55,519 nucleotides of DNA from a virus: positions 1 to 55,519 of IMG/VR virus record IMGVR_UViG_3300037320_000070. One strand, given 5' to 3'. Positions 32,974 through 41,249 of this stretch are shown here, in pieces. The position numbers were made by a program, and so were the translations under genes. Position 1 is the stretch's first letter, and each line of letters opens with the position of its first letter. A model generated the notes under the pieces. It searched no databases and had not been told where the DNA came from. It saw nothing but the letters and a program-made list of their open reading frames with translations.

Positions 32974-33339
32974 CTAAGCTGGTTCAGTTAATTCGATAAT
33001 ATGAAATACTGGTACTGTATACGACACCCCATTACTTATTGCGAATGGAATAGATACGTCCGAAGTATGAATATGAGTAGACCCCGCAAAGAAATTAGCA
33101 TGTTGAATATTTCCAGTACCTATACCCGCATTATCTAATATCTCCAATAGTGTAATTCGTCTACCAGATGTTGCACCCGCGCGTAGTTCGAAGTTTTCCG
33201 GTGCAAGTGATATACTAATCCGCACACTAGCTGAATTCGCTTCTTCTAAAACGGTTTCTGGCAATACAGTAAATATTACAAGATCACAATTATTAGCCAT
33301 ATATTGTAAGAAAAAATCTTGATTTGTTATTTTGGACAT
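32974..33339 (-). CDS. Small virion-module protein
   Basis: 121 residues, first gene of the minus-strand block, 21 nt downstream of a minus-strand late promoter. The C-terminal part (THIHTSDVSIPFAISNGV, then VPVFHIIEL) resembles the small beta proteins often found next to tail-fibre genes. Function not defined. Confidence 0.55.
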   Translation of the reverse strand: MSKITNQDFFLQYMANNCDLVIFTVLPETVLEEANSASVRISISLAPENFELRAGATSGRRITLLEILDNAGIGTGNIQHANFFAGSTHIHTSDVSIPFAISNGVSYTVPVFHIIELTEPA

Positions 33340-33360
33340 TACTACACCTCATTTATATTC

Positions 33361-33368
33361 TATTTATA
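33361..33368 (-). promoter_or_regulatory. T4-type late promoter, minus strand
   Basis: Plus-strand TATTTATA, giving TATAAATA toward the minus-strand virion genes starting at 33339. It lies directly next to the plus-strand promoter of rnh (33370-33398). Confidence 0.7.
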
Positions 33369-33369
33369 C

Positions 33370-33398
33370 TTGATATTATTTTGATAATGTAGTAAGAT
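33370..33398 (+). promoter_or_regulatory. sigma70-type promoter of rnh
   Basis: TTGATA (33370-33375), 17-nt spacer, TAAGAT (33393-33398), 35 nt before the rnh start codon. Divergent from and abutting the minus-strand late promoter. Confidence 0.6.
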
Positions 33399-33432
33399 TA
33401 CAAAAATCAGAAAATAATAGGATAAATAAATT

Positions 33433-34359
33433 ATGGGATTTAAACGCAAAAGTGAACGAACAGTTGAAGTATTTGACCCCTACGATATTCCAGATGGGAC
33501 GTTACTGGTGGATCTTTCGCAAATAGCAATGTCGATTGTTAGTGAAACTTTTAACCCAAGAGACTTAATTACGGAAGTTGATGTCGAAAGTGTTATATTC
33601 AATACCATTAGGACTAATATAAAGCGATTTAAGGATAACTACCCAGAAGTGGTAATCTGTATCGACTCTAAGCAGAAGTATTGGCGTTTAGACCATGGGT
33701 ACTACTATAAGGGTACTCGAAAACTTAACAGAACTAAAACCGGATTAGACTACGAAACCATTTTTAAAGGATTAGCTAATGTTATTGGCTATCTAAAAAC
33801 TAAATTTCCGTATAAGGTTATTGAGGTTGACAGAATCGAAGCCGATGATACTATTGGATACCTTGCTAGAGAGTTATGTCAAACACGAAAAGTTATGATT
33901 GTATCAGCCGATGGTGATTTTACTCAATTGCATAATAGAAACATTAAGCAATATAGTCCAATGTTAAAAAAACAAATAAGTCACAAATATGGTTCTGGTA
34001 GAAAAGACCTACTTGTTAAAATTATCAAGGGTGATAGAAAGGATTGCATTTCAAATATTAAATCTGTTTCTGATCACTTACTAGTTAATATCAATGGTGG
34101 CGCTAGACAAAAATCCATATCGGCTAAATTTCTGCAAGAGGTTATGGATGATCCTGAAACAGCTTGCACCAAAGAAGAGTATATTCGCTTTCAGGAAAAT
34201 GAAAAAATGTTAAATTTATCATTGACACCAGTTGAATATACTGATAAGATTCAAGAAGAATATCAGATTATGCCGATAGGTACTGAAGCCGATATTTTTA
34301 AATTATTTATGTCTAAAGGTTGGATGCATTTACTTGGTAAAGTAAAGGAATTCTGCTAA
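33433..34359 (+). CDS. rnh: RNase H (5'-3' exonuclease, FEN-1 family), T4 rnh-like
   Basis: 308 residues (T4 RNase H is 305). FEN-type acidic motifs: LLVDLSQIA at the start, VVICIDSKQKYWR, VDRIEADDTIGYLA and IVSADGDFTQL. It removes RNA primers and short DNA 5' ends on the lagging strand and interacts with gp32. It is followed by dsbA, 33, 59 and 32 in the same order as in T4. AGGATAAATAAATT precedes the ATG. Confidence 0.94.
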   Translation: MGFKRKSERTVEVFDPYDIPDGTLLVDLSQIAMSIVSETFNPRDLITEVDVESVIFNTIRTNIKRFKDNYPEVVICIDSKQKYWRLDHGYYYKGTRKLNRTKTGLDYETIFKGLANVIGYLKTKFPYKVIEVDRIEADDTIGYLARELCQTRKVMIVSADGDFTQLHNRNIKQYSPMLKKQISHKYGSGRKDLLVKIIKGDRKDCISNIKSVSDHLLVNINGGARQKSISAKFLQEVMDDPETACTKEEYIRFQENEKMLNLSLTPVEYTDKIQEEYQIMPIGTEADIFKLFMSKGWMHLLGKVKEFC

Positions 34360-34383
34360 AGCGTAAATAGTAATAACCCAGTG

Positions 34384-34391
34384 TATAAATA
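34384..34391 (+). promoter_or_regulatory. T4-type late promoter upstream of dsbA
   Basis: GTGTATAAATAC, 36 nt before the ATG at 34428, in the intergenic gap after rnh. DsbA itself binds late promoters in T4. Confidence 0.7.
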
Positions 34392-34427
34392 CCCTACACT
34401 ATACATTAAAACCAATAGGAAAATATT

Positions 34428-34688
34428 ATGATATCTTCACTAAGCCCCGCACAATTAAACGAGTTAAAAGGCAATATCAAAGAATCAGCTGGTTCATTGA
34501 CTCGAATCGCCGCCGAGCGAGATCTTCAAAAAGACATTCGTGAAAGTGTTAAAGAAGAGTTTGAGGTTGAACCGAAGCGATACAATCAACTCGTTAAAGC
34601 TTATTACGCGCAAAATTTGTCTGAACTTTCTAGCTCTACCGATGAATTAGTCAATGACTATGAAAAATTATTCGGGAACACCGATTAA
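34428..34688 (+). CDS. dsbA: dsDNA-binding late transcription protein DsbA
   Basis: 86 residues (T4 DsbA is 89). The C-terminal half LQKDIRESVKEEFEVE...YNQLVKAYY...YEKLF matches the T4 protein by eye in pattern. It binds dsDNA and modulates T4 late transcription. Position between rnh and gene 33 agrees with T4. Confidence 0.85.
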   Translation: MISSLSPAQLNELKGNIKESAGSLTRIAAERDLQKDIRESVKEEFEVEPKRYNQLVKAYYAQNLSELSSSTDELVNDYEKLFGNTD

Positions 34689-34927
34689 TGCGGGAAGACC
34701 TAACCAGAATGGGCGTATCTTGTGGTATAGATATGTTAAAGTTTAGGAACCCTGAACTTACATATCTGGAAGCATGTTTGCAGTATGCTGATCAAAATAA
34801 TATAGAGCATATGGATATACATGGCTATATTAACAGTACACTTTTCGAAAAAATCAAAGAAGAGAGTAACCGATTAAATTTATTAAAAGGGAAAAGCTCT
34901 ACTAGCAATCTATCTGAATGGTTGTAA
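34688..34927 (+). CDS. 33: Late-transcription co-activator gp33
   Basis: 79 residues, shorter than T4 gp33 (112) because the N-terminal part is reduced. TYLEACLQYADQNNIE and the tail ending LSEWL correspond to T4 SYLEATTAFLEENSIP and the DFLL clamp-binding end. gp33 bridges RNA polymerase and the gp45 sliding clamp at TATAAATA promoters. The ATG shares a base with the dsbA stop codon. Confidence 0.85.
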   Translation: MREDLTRMGVSCGIDMLKFRNPELTYLEACLQYADQNNIEHMDIHGYINSTLFEKIKEESNRLNLLKGKSSTSNLSEWL

Positions 34928-34928
34928 T

Positions 34929-35612
34929 GTGATTAAAATTAAAAAAATCGATGCTGGTTCTAATGGTGGATTTATGTCGGGATTTACCCTATATAAAATG
35001 CATAACGCGATTATGAACCACTTTAACGGTAGATGTTCCATTGTAAAATATGGTGCAATTAACAATAGGGTGAAGTACGAAACTTATATTTCAAAAAGCT
35101 TTTACAAGATTTACGAAACTATAAGTACTAAATATAATTCTAAGGCTTTGCTGATAATTATATTACACGCTGTTCTTAATAAAAACAGTAAATCGATAGC
35201 CGATATTAACGGTCAGGTTCACAAAGACGCTCTTGAATTTGTTAGAAAATTCGTTATGATTGGGGATAGATTTAAAGAAGATATGGAAAGTATATTTGAA
35301 ATTGTTAATGTGAAAGGTTTACCATTCAAATCAATTTTTTCATCTAAGGATGGACATCCACCAATATTTAAAATGTTGTTAAGTGGTTCTATTGAGTTGG
35401 AGACGTTTATGATATTAGACGCATCCTTAAATCTCATAGAAATATTTGATAAAAATATGATTGGTGACTATACATGGGATGTAGAACGTGTAAGATTAGT
35501 GGCTTATAAAGAGTTGCTAATTTATGATAAGAATCTGATCAATGTTACCATTAATCAGATGTTAAAGAAAAACTGTAGCAAATCAACTGTAGCAAACTGT
35601 AGCAAACTGTAG
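34929..35612 (+). CDS. 59: Replicative helicase loader gp59
   Basis: 227 residues (T4 gp59 is 217). Start is GTG at 34929, just after the gp33 stop. All-helical; segments such as LYKMHNAIMNHFNGRCSIVK, FKMLLSGSIELETFMILDAS and YKELL correspond to T4 gp59. It loads the gp41 helicase onto gp32-coated forks. The last ~14 residues (NCSKSTVANCSKL) are encoded by the AACTGTA repeats and appear to be an extension not found in T4. Confidence 0.88.
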   Translation: MIKIKKIDAGSNGGFMSGFTLYKMHNAIMNHFNGRCSIVKYGAINNRVKYETYISKSFYKIYETISTKYNSKALLIIILHAVLNKNSKSIADINGQVHKDALEFVRKFVMIGDRFKEDMESIFEIVNVKGLPFKSIFSSKDGHPPIFKMLLSGSIELETFMILDASLNLIEIFDKNMIGDYTWDVERVRLVAYKELLIYDKNLINVTINQMLKKNCSKSTVANCSKL

Positions 35613-35635
35613 CAAATCAACTGTAATCAACTGTA
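35571..35635 (+). repeat. Six-copy AACTGTA repeat at the gene 59/32 junction
   Basis: AACTGTA starts at 35571, 35585, 35595, 35605, 35619 and 35629, with spacings of 14, 10, 10, 14 and 10 nt; four copies are the decamer AACTGTAGCA. The last copy runs into the gene 32 ribosome site (AGGAAATAG). In T4 this mRNA leader is the gp32 autoregulatory site, so a protein-binding role is plausible. Confidence 0.8.
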
Positions 35636-35650
35636 TAGGAAATAGATAAA

Positions 35651-36538
35651 ATGGGTTTTAAAAAACGTAGTGGTTCGGCATTATCTCTAGCTGATAAAGT
35701 TAGCAAATTAACCGAAAAGAAGGCTGTAGAAAAAGATGAAGCTGAGTGGAAGTTAACCGTTGACAAATCTGGTAATGGTAATGCTGTGATTCGATTCCTA
35801 CCCCACAAAGATGAAAAGAAGTTAGCATTCGTAACTATGATTAATCATGGATACAAGCAAAATGGTCGATGGTTTATTGAAAACTGTCCAACGTTGCATG
35901 GTAAAGATTGCCCGATATGTGAAGCCAATAGAGAATTATGGGCTACCGAAGTAGAGTCAAATAGAAAGATTGCGTCACTCCGCAAGCAAAAAACATCTTA
36001 CTGGGCTAATATCTTAGTGTTAAAAGATCCAGCTAACCCAGATTCTGAAAATAAAGTATTTAAATATCGTTTTGGTATTAAGATACTTGAAAAAATCCAA
36101 GCTCATGCCAAAGGTGATGAAGCATTAGGTGAGTCGGAAGTTGATATTGATTGTGTTTTTGAGGGTGCAAACTTTTCATTAAAGGCTCAAAAGAAAGACG
36201 ATTATCAAAACTATGACCTATCTAAATTTGGTAATAGTACCGCATTGTACAATGGTGATGAAACTAAGCTAGACGCATTGTTTGATTCTCTTCATGATAT
36301 CGATGATATTGCAGATGAAAAGCATTGTAAAACTTACGAAGTACTTGCTAAGGAATTTGCCGCATTTAATGGCGCTAAGGATTCTAAAAAAATTGCTAGT
36401 GCATCTGAATCATTACCATCGGAAGATGATGTTGGGGGTGAATCAGCCACTGAAGAAGAAGTTGATGATTTACTCAACGTAGGAAATGCTGATGCTGAAC
36501 TCGATGATCTTGACGAACTAATGGCTGGTCTTGAATAA
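35651..36538 (+). CDS. 32: Single-stranded DNA-binding protein gp32
   Basis: 295 residues (T4 gp32 is 301). Basic N-terminus with MGFKKRSGSALSLADK (LAST-like region for cooperative binding), an OB-fold core, the zinc ligands H..NC..DCPIC, and an acidic C-terminus with alternating Asp/Glu/Leu (DELDDLDELMAGLE) that recruits partners. It coats ssDNA in replication, recombination and repair. It is bounded upstream by the AACTGTA repeats and downstream by a strong terminator. Confidence 0.94.
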   Translation: MGFKKRSGSALSLADKVSKLTEKKAVEKDEAEWKLTVDKSGNGNAVIRFLPHKDEKKLAFVTMINHGYKQNGRWFIENCPTLHGKDCPICEANRELWATEVESNRKIASLRKQKTSYWANILVLKDPANPDSENKVFKYRFGIKILEKIQAHAKGDEALGESEVDIDCVFEGANFSLKAQKKDDYQNYDLSKFGNSTALYNGDETKLDALFDSLHDIDDIADEKHCKTYEVLAKEFAAFNGAKDSKKIASASESLPSEDDVGGESATEEEVDDLLNVGNADAELDDLDELMAGLE

Positions 36539-36570
36539 AAACATCTAGTAAGTAAAAGTAAATTAATATA

Positions 36571-36600
36571 AAGTGAGGGTAAATATGCCCTCACTTTTTT
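36571..36600 (+). terminator. Rho-independent terminator after gene 32
   Basis: AAGTGAGGG (36571-36579) / CCCTCACTT (36588-36596), loop TAAATATG, followed by TTTTTT. It insulates gene 32 from nrdA. Confidence 0.88.
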
Positions 36601-36617
36601 ATCTCAAAAGGAAAAAC

Positions 36618-39101
36618 ATGTATACAATATACGGAAAAGATAGTTGCCCATACTGTCTTAAAGCTAAAGAATTCCTAAAAAACCGCAAAGAATTATTCAC
36701 CTATGTAGATTTAGATGATCCAGATGATCATTATTCAAATCAATTTCTAATATCAGAAGGTGCTACAACAATACCTCAAATTTATTACGATGATTGGTGT
36801 ATTGGTGGTTATAGTGATTTATTTGCATTGCCAAACAGTCACTTTACTTCGAATTTACCACCAGTTGAGGTTGTTGAATTGGTCAAGGGTATTAAATACG
36901 TATTAAAACGTGATGGTACAACTGAACCATTCCAAGCTAAAAAAATTAATGATATGGTCGAATGGGCGGTTAAAGCCGATAGCTCAGTCCAATGGTCTGA
37001 AGTTGTGATGCTCGCCATGGATAAATTGAGTGGCGATACCTATAAAGTTTCTGATATCCAAAAAGCACTAATTGATGCTTGCCTAGATAAAGAAACCGAA
37101 TCGCATAATAAAGTTGCGGGTAGGTTATTACTTGGTTCAATCCGAAAAACATCTAAAGCAGATCCAGACTTTATTAAATTTTATAAATTTATGGTCGAAG
37201 GTAAGTATTGGCGAAAAATGAAATGGGATCAACTGCAATTACAAGCGTTTGCTTCTCATATCGATCATGATAAGGATTTGGGCTATGGATATCCATCATT
37301 TAGGCAGTTTAGAGATAAGTACAGCATAAAAGATCACGATGGTAACTTATTAGAATTACCCCAATATATGTATATGGGTATTGCTATGGCTAGATTTGAA
37401 AAATCTGGAAATTGGTTAGATGTAATTCATTACTATAAATTAGTTTCAGATCACAAGATCAATTTACCGTCACCACAATTATCAACCACTAGAACCCCAT
37501 CAAATGCGGGTGTATCTTGTGTGTTAATTACCGGCGGCGATAGCCTACATGGAATCGAAGCGGCTAAACATATTGCATTTTTAAGTACAGCGGCATCGGC
37601 GGGAATTGGTATTGAAATGGACGTAAGATCACCCGGTGATTCAGTCCGAAATGGTTACGCAAAGGCTGGCGGCAAAATGCCACATTATCGCACGATATCA
37701 GCTACCGTAAAGGAAGTTAAGCAAAGTAATCGCGGCGGTAGCGCAACAACCAGCTTTACTTGCCTAGATCCTGAAGTAATGGACTTACTAAAGTTAAAGT
37801 TGCCCAGAACCTCAGAAGAACGTAAAATTGATAAATTGGATTATTCATTAATAGTCAATCAATCGTTTTTACGCCGCGCCGCAAAACGTCAGGATTGGGC
37901 ATTAGTTAGTAGAGCCGATTTTCCAGAACTATATTCAGCGTTTTATAAAGAAGATTGTATCGAATTTGACAAAATCATGGATACAATTCTAGCTATGCAA
38001 TGTCGGAAACAAGTTATAGGTGCGTATGATGTATTAGATAGATTCCTAGAATCAAGACAAGAGATTGGTCGATACTATGAAACTAATATTACTCACGCAA
38101 ATAAGCACACACCATTTGACACTAATATAACGCCTATCAGAATTAGTAACTTATGTCAAGAAATTCTTTTGCCAACAAAAGCGTATAACCATATAACTGA
38201 ATTGTATAAGAACCATTATGACTATAATGATGGAATGACGGCACTATGTTTTATATCTGCAATCGATGTATATAAAATTAAATCAGATGAAGAATATGAA
38301 CAAGCATGTTATTATGCCCTTAAATCTTTAGATGATTTGATTGATGATATGGTTTATCCTACACCACAAATTGAATTTGTTGCTAAGGCGTGGCGATCGG
38401 TAGGCGTTGGAATGACCAATGTTGCACAATTAATCGCAAGTGCGGGTAAGTCGTATAAAGACCATGCTTATATACATTGGTTAGCAGAGCGTCATTATTA
38501 CTTCTTACTTAAAGCTAGTATTCAGTTAGCTAAAGAGCGCGGTAAGTTTGATTGGTACGATTATACTAGATGGGGTAATGGTTGGACTCCACTAGAAACG
38601 TATAATAAAAATGTTGATTCGCTATATTCTGAATGCAAATTCGATTGGGAGAATCTTAAATCTGAAGTTGCGCAACATGGTGTTAGATTTAGCGTATTGT
38701 GTGCGCATATGCCCTGTGAGAGTAGTTCGGTAATGACTAATGGTACTAATAGTCTGTACCCAATTCGTAACGATTTGGTATATAAAGATTCTAAGGGTGG
38801 CGATATTCAATTTTTTGCACCTAATTATACTAAATATGATTACGAGGAAGTTTGGGATTTATCATTTAAACATATTGCCGACTTCTATGCGATATGTCAA
38901 AAGTGGTGCGACCAAGCGATATCAGCTGATACATTTGTGGACTTTAGTAAATATCCTAACAAGCAAGTGCCGAAGTCAGAACGAACCAAAAACTACCTTT
39001 ACTGGAACAAAATGGGCATCAAAACCATGTATTACCAAAACCCGAAAACTGGGCGCGGTGAAAAAGGTTCAGAACCCGATTGTGCGGAATGTAGTTTTTA
39101 A
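36618..39101 (+). CDS. nrdA: Ribonucleotide reductase large subunit NrdA with fused N-terminal glutaredoxin
   Basis: 827 residues from the ATG at 36618 (AAAGGAAAAAC upstream). Residues 1-80 are a glutaredoxin (YGKDSCPYCLKA, Cys10 and Cys13; TTIPQIY as the cis-Pro loop). An ATP-cone (about 88-175, KRDGTTEPFQAKKIN) and the class Ia catalytic domain follow, with SNAGVSCVL and NLCQEILLPT holding active-site cysteines, ALCFISAID, and a C-terminal DCAEC redox shuttle. It reduces NDPs to dNDPs with NrdB (39158). Fusion would give the enzyme its own electron donor; T4 encodes its donor separately (nrdC). Confidence 0.93.
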   Translation: MYTIYGKDSCPYCLKAKEFLKNRKELFTYVDLDDPDDHYSNQFLISEGATTIPQIYYDDWCIGGYSDLFALPNSHFTSNLPPVEVVELVKGIKYVLKRDGTTEPFQAKKINDMVEWAVKADSSVQWSEVVMLAMDKLSGDTYKVSDIQKALIDACLDKETESHNKVAGRLLLGSIRKTSKADPDFIKFYKFMVEGKYWRKMKWDQLQLQAFASHIDHDKDLGYGYPSFRQFRDKYSIKDHDGNLLELPQYMYMGIAMARFEKSGNWLDVIHYYKLVSDHKINLPSPQLSTTRTPSNAGVSCVLITGGDSLHGIEAAKHIAFLSTAASAGIGIEMDVRSPGDSVRNGYAKAGGKMPHYRTISATVKEVKQSNRGGSATTSFTCLDPEVMDLLKLKLPRTSEERKIDKLDYSLIVNQSFLRRAAKRQDWALVSRADFPELYSAFYKEDCIEFDKIMDTILAMQCRKQVIGAYDVLDRFLESRQEIGRYYETNITHANKHTPFDTNITPIRISNLCQEILLPTKAYNHITELYKNHYDYNDGMTALCFISAIDVYKIKSDEEYEQACYYALKSLDDLIDDMVYPTPQIEFVAKAWRSVGVGMTNVAQLIASAGKSYKDHAYIHWLAERHYYFLLKASIQLAKERGKFDWYDYTRWGNGWTPLETYNKNVDSLYSECKFDWENLKSEVAQHGVRFSVLCAHMPCESSSVMTNGTNSLYPIRNDLVYKDSKGGDIQFFAPNYTKYDYEEVWDLSFKHIADFYAICQKWCDQAISADTFVDFSKYPNKQVPKSERTKNYLYWNKMGIKTMYYQNPKTGRGEKGSEPDCAECSF

Positions 39102-39110
39102 AAGTAATTC

Positions 39111-39136
39111 GCGGTAGGAATTTTTCCTACCGCTTT
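39111..39136 (+). terminator. Hairpin terminator between nrdA and nrdB
   Basis: GCGGTAGGAA (39111-39120) / TTCCTACCGC (39124-39133) with a 3-nt T loop, then TTT. It is strong in stem but short in its T run; nrdB follows 25 nt later with its own weak ribosome site, so read-through or partial attenuation is likely. Confidence 0.75.
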
Positions 39137-39157
39137 AAAAAAGGTAAATTCAGAAAA

Positions 39158-40255
39158 ATGAGCGATTTTTTAAACCTAGATAATGACAATAATAAGTCTG
39201 GTCAGTATCCGCTATTCTTTGGTGAAGACTTAGGCGTTTTTGATAGCTTTAATGTAACATATCCTGAAATAATGCAAGCTGATGAAAAACAAAGGGCGCT
39301 ATTTTGGAAGTCTAATGAGATTGATTTATCAAAAGACTATCATGATATGAAAAATGCACCGAAAGAAATACGTGAATTCGTGATAGAGAACCTATCATTC
39401 CAAATGGCGGGTGATTCCCTAGCCAATACAGCCCTACAAACGCTGTTATTGCCAATTATATCTAATAGTCAAGCATCTAGTCTAGTAAGCTACTGGGGCG
39501 ATACTGAGAGCGTTCACGCGGATACGTACGGTAGAATCATTGCGCAGTGTTTTGACGATCCAAATGAAATATTTGAGAGAATCAAACATAATGCCGAAAT
39601 GTTAAAACGACTAGACTTTTTAAGAACAGTATTTCGCGCTCAATCTCATTTAGTTGGTAAGGTGTTAACTGGTGAGATAAAGGAATTCGGTACAGATGAA
39701 CGTAAGCAGATAATTCGATTCATGGTCACAATGTTATGCCTTGAGGGTATTATGTTCTTAGCATCGTTTACAGCTACATTTGCGGTTACTCACACTACCC
39801 AGATGTTCAACGGATGTTCTAAGGCGGTTGGGCTGATTCATAATGATGAAGCTGGTTCGCATGTTCGCAATGGTTTAACGTTTTTAAATATCATTAAAAA
39901 CAAAGAACAGTATCCAGAGTGGGATGAAATGCGCGGTGAGATTAAAGAAATTATGGATGCCGCCGTTCGAAGTGAGATCGAATGGGGTGAACATTTATTT
40001 AATAAGGTCGGTTCTATTGTTGGGTACAACCAAGAATTACTTAAAAAATATGTATTTCACGTTTCTAAGCCATTGTACGATAGATTAGAAATTCCATTTG
40101 ACTTTCCGGTGGTTGATGCATATCCGTTTCCTTGGATGGACAAATATATCGATCCAGACTTGATGCAAACAGCGCAACAAGAAGCGCAATCTAGTAATTA
40201 TCTGGTGAATGCCACACTGGATGATGTCGGTGATATGGAATTCGACTTCGACTAA
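39158..40255 (+). CDS. nrdB: Ribonucleotide reductase small subunit NrdB
   Basis: 365 residues, class Ia beta subunit. Metal/radical site: IDLSKD supplies the first Asp; TESVHADTYGR gives the Glu, His and radical Tyr in E-x2-H-x3-Y spacing; MLCLEGIMF gives another Glu. The last ligand pair reads NDEAGSH, where the usual motif is ExxH; here the His is four residues after the Glu. The acidic C-terminus (DDVGDMEFDFD) docks into NrdA. It lies directly downstream of nrdA. Confidence 0.92.
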   Translation: MSDFLNLDNDNNKSGQYPLFFGEDLGVFDSFNVTYPEIMQADEKQRALFWKSNEIDLSKDYHDMKNAPKEIREFVIENLSFQMAGDSLANTALQTLLLPIISNSQASSLVSYWGDTESVHADTYGRIIAQCFDDPNEIFERIKHNAEMLKRLDFLRTVFRAQSHLVGKVLTGEIKEFGTDERKQIIRFMVTMLCLEGIMFLASFTATFAVTHTTQMFNGCSKAVGLIHNDEAGSHVRNGLTFLNIIKNKEQYPEWDEMRGEIKEIMDAAVRSEIEWGEHLFNKVGSIVGYNQELLKKYVFHVSKPLYDRLEIPFDFPVVDAYPFPWMDKYIDPDLMQTAQQEAQSSNYLVNATLDDVGDMEFDFD

Positions 40256-40263
40256 ATTAGAGG

Positions 40264-40302
40264 TTGACACAAGAAACCTAGCCGTATAAGCTAGGTTTTT
40301 TT
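40264..40302 (+). promoter_or_regulatory. Terminator hairpin with nested promoter after nrdB
   Basis: TTGACA (40264-40269). Arms AAACCTAGC (40274-40282) and GCTAGGTTT (40290-40298) followed by further T residues. The loop holds TATAA, so a -10 TATAAG (40285-40290) is 15 nt from the -35. Confidence 0.75.
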
Positions 40303-40373
40303 ATATCTAAAAATACTTAAAATGTCGTTAGACGATGATAAAGTGGGTAAATAAATCAAATAGGTTGTAAATT

Positions 40374-40760
40374 ATGAAATACAGTAACTTTAGAAAAATA
40401 AATCAAGATGTGTTAAATCTGTTCCCATTACCAACTACTCTTAGCCCAACTAAAATGGAATATTATTCCGCTGGTGTTGTTGCATATGCAAAGGCGTTAG
40501 ATTATGAACTTAGTTCGTTAGCTAAAAAACATGATGATGAAAAAGAACTTTATTATAAGGTTTCCTTTATCCCAAAACTAGGTGACGTTGAATTTTCGGT
40601 GTTAACCGATTCATTATCAACGGCTAAGAATCAACTTTCAGCAATATCAGACTACACATTATTTTTACATGACCGTGGATTAATGCCAGATTATTCGAAT
40701 ACTGGATTTATTAGTCAAATTATAGATGGTGAATGGGAGGGTGTCGAAGATGATGAATGA
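40374..40760 (+). CDS. Hypothetical protein
   Basis: 128 residues, hydrophilic, no motif recognised. Its 3' end overlaps the next gene by 11 nt. Confidence 0.55.
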   Translation: MKYSNFRKINQDVLNLFPLPTTLSPTKMEYYSAGVVAYAKALDYELSSLAKKHDDEKELYYKVSFIPKLGDVEFSVLTDSLSTAKNQLSAISDYTLFLHDRGLMPDYSNTGFISQIIDGEWEGVEDDE

Positions 40761-41136
40761 TGATGAATTAGTACACCTAGAAAAACTTGTAGAAACCGCA
40801 CCCGATGGTTGGTTTTTTGTTTCTAGTACAGGATACTGGAATTTAAAGTATGAACGTTGGGATAAAAAATCTCAAAAATATACCAATAGACTTAAACCAA
40901 CTACACCATTACGCGCGCGGCGCGACATCGAAAGACAAATTGAACTTATTACGGCGCTAAATTTTGCTAGGGTTAGCGGCGCTGTAGAACTTATTGAAGA
41001 ACTTATGGTGGATGCTCAGAGTGCGGCGGTGAATGGGTATCCACAATTGAGTAATTGCTTGATAGATTTAGCGGAATTAACTGATATTTTTTCTCAACAT
41101 GGTGTTGACTTTACTGCAAAACCTACACCGCATTAA
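40750..41136 (+). CDS. Hypothetical protein
   Basis: 128 residues from ATG at 40750, chosen because GGGAGGGTG lies just upstream; an earlier ATG at 40726 has no ribosome site. Contains LRARRDIERQ and a helical C-terminal half. Unknown. Confidence 0.55.
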   Translation: MMNDDELVHLEKLVETAPDGWFFVSSTGYWNLKYERWDKKSQKYTNRLKPTTPLRARRDIERQIELITALNFARVSGAVELIEELMVDAQSAAVNGYPQLSNCLIDLAELTDIFSQHGVDFTAKPTPH

Positions 41137-41233
41137 CTACACTGTACAGCACTGTAGGCATTGCAGTTAATGCGGTGTACTACAATGAGAATCTAAAGTT
41201 AAATACAATAAGCATCTAAAGTTAAATACAATA
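41124..41233 (+). repeat. 15-bp inverted repeat plus a 20-bp direct repeat
   Basis: TACACCGCATTAACT (41124-41138) and its exact complement at 41165-41179 flank a 26-nt centre with an inner CTAC/GTAG pair. Then ATCTAAAGTTAAATACAATA is repeated at 41191-41210 and 41214-41233. The left arm overlaps the stop codon of the preceding gene. Confidence 0.75.
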
Positions 41234-41249
41234 TAAGACAAAAATACAA

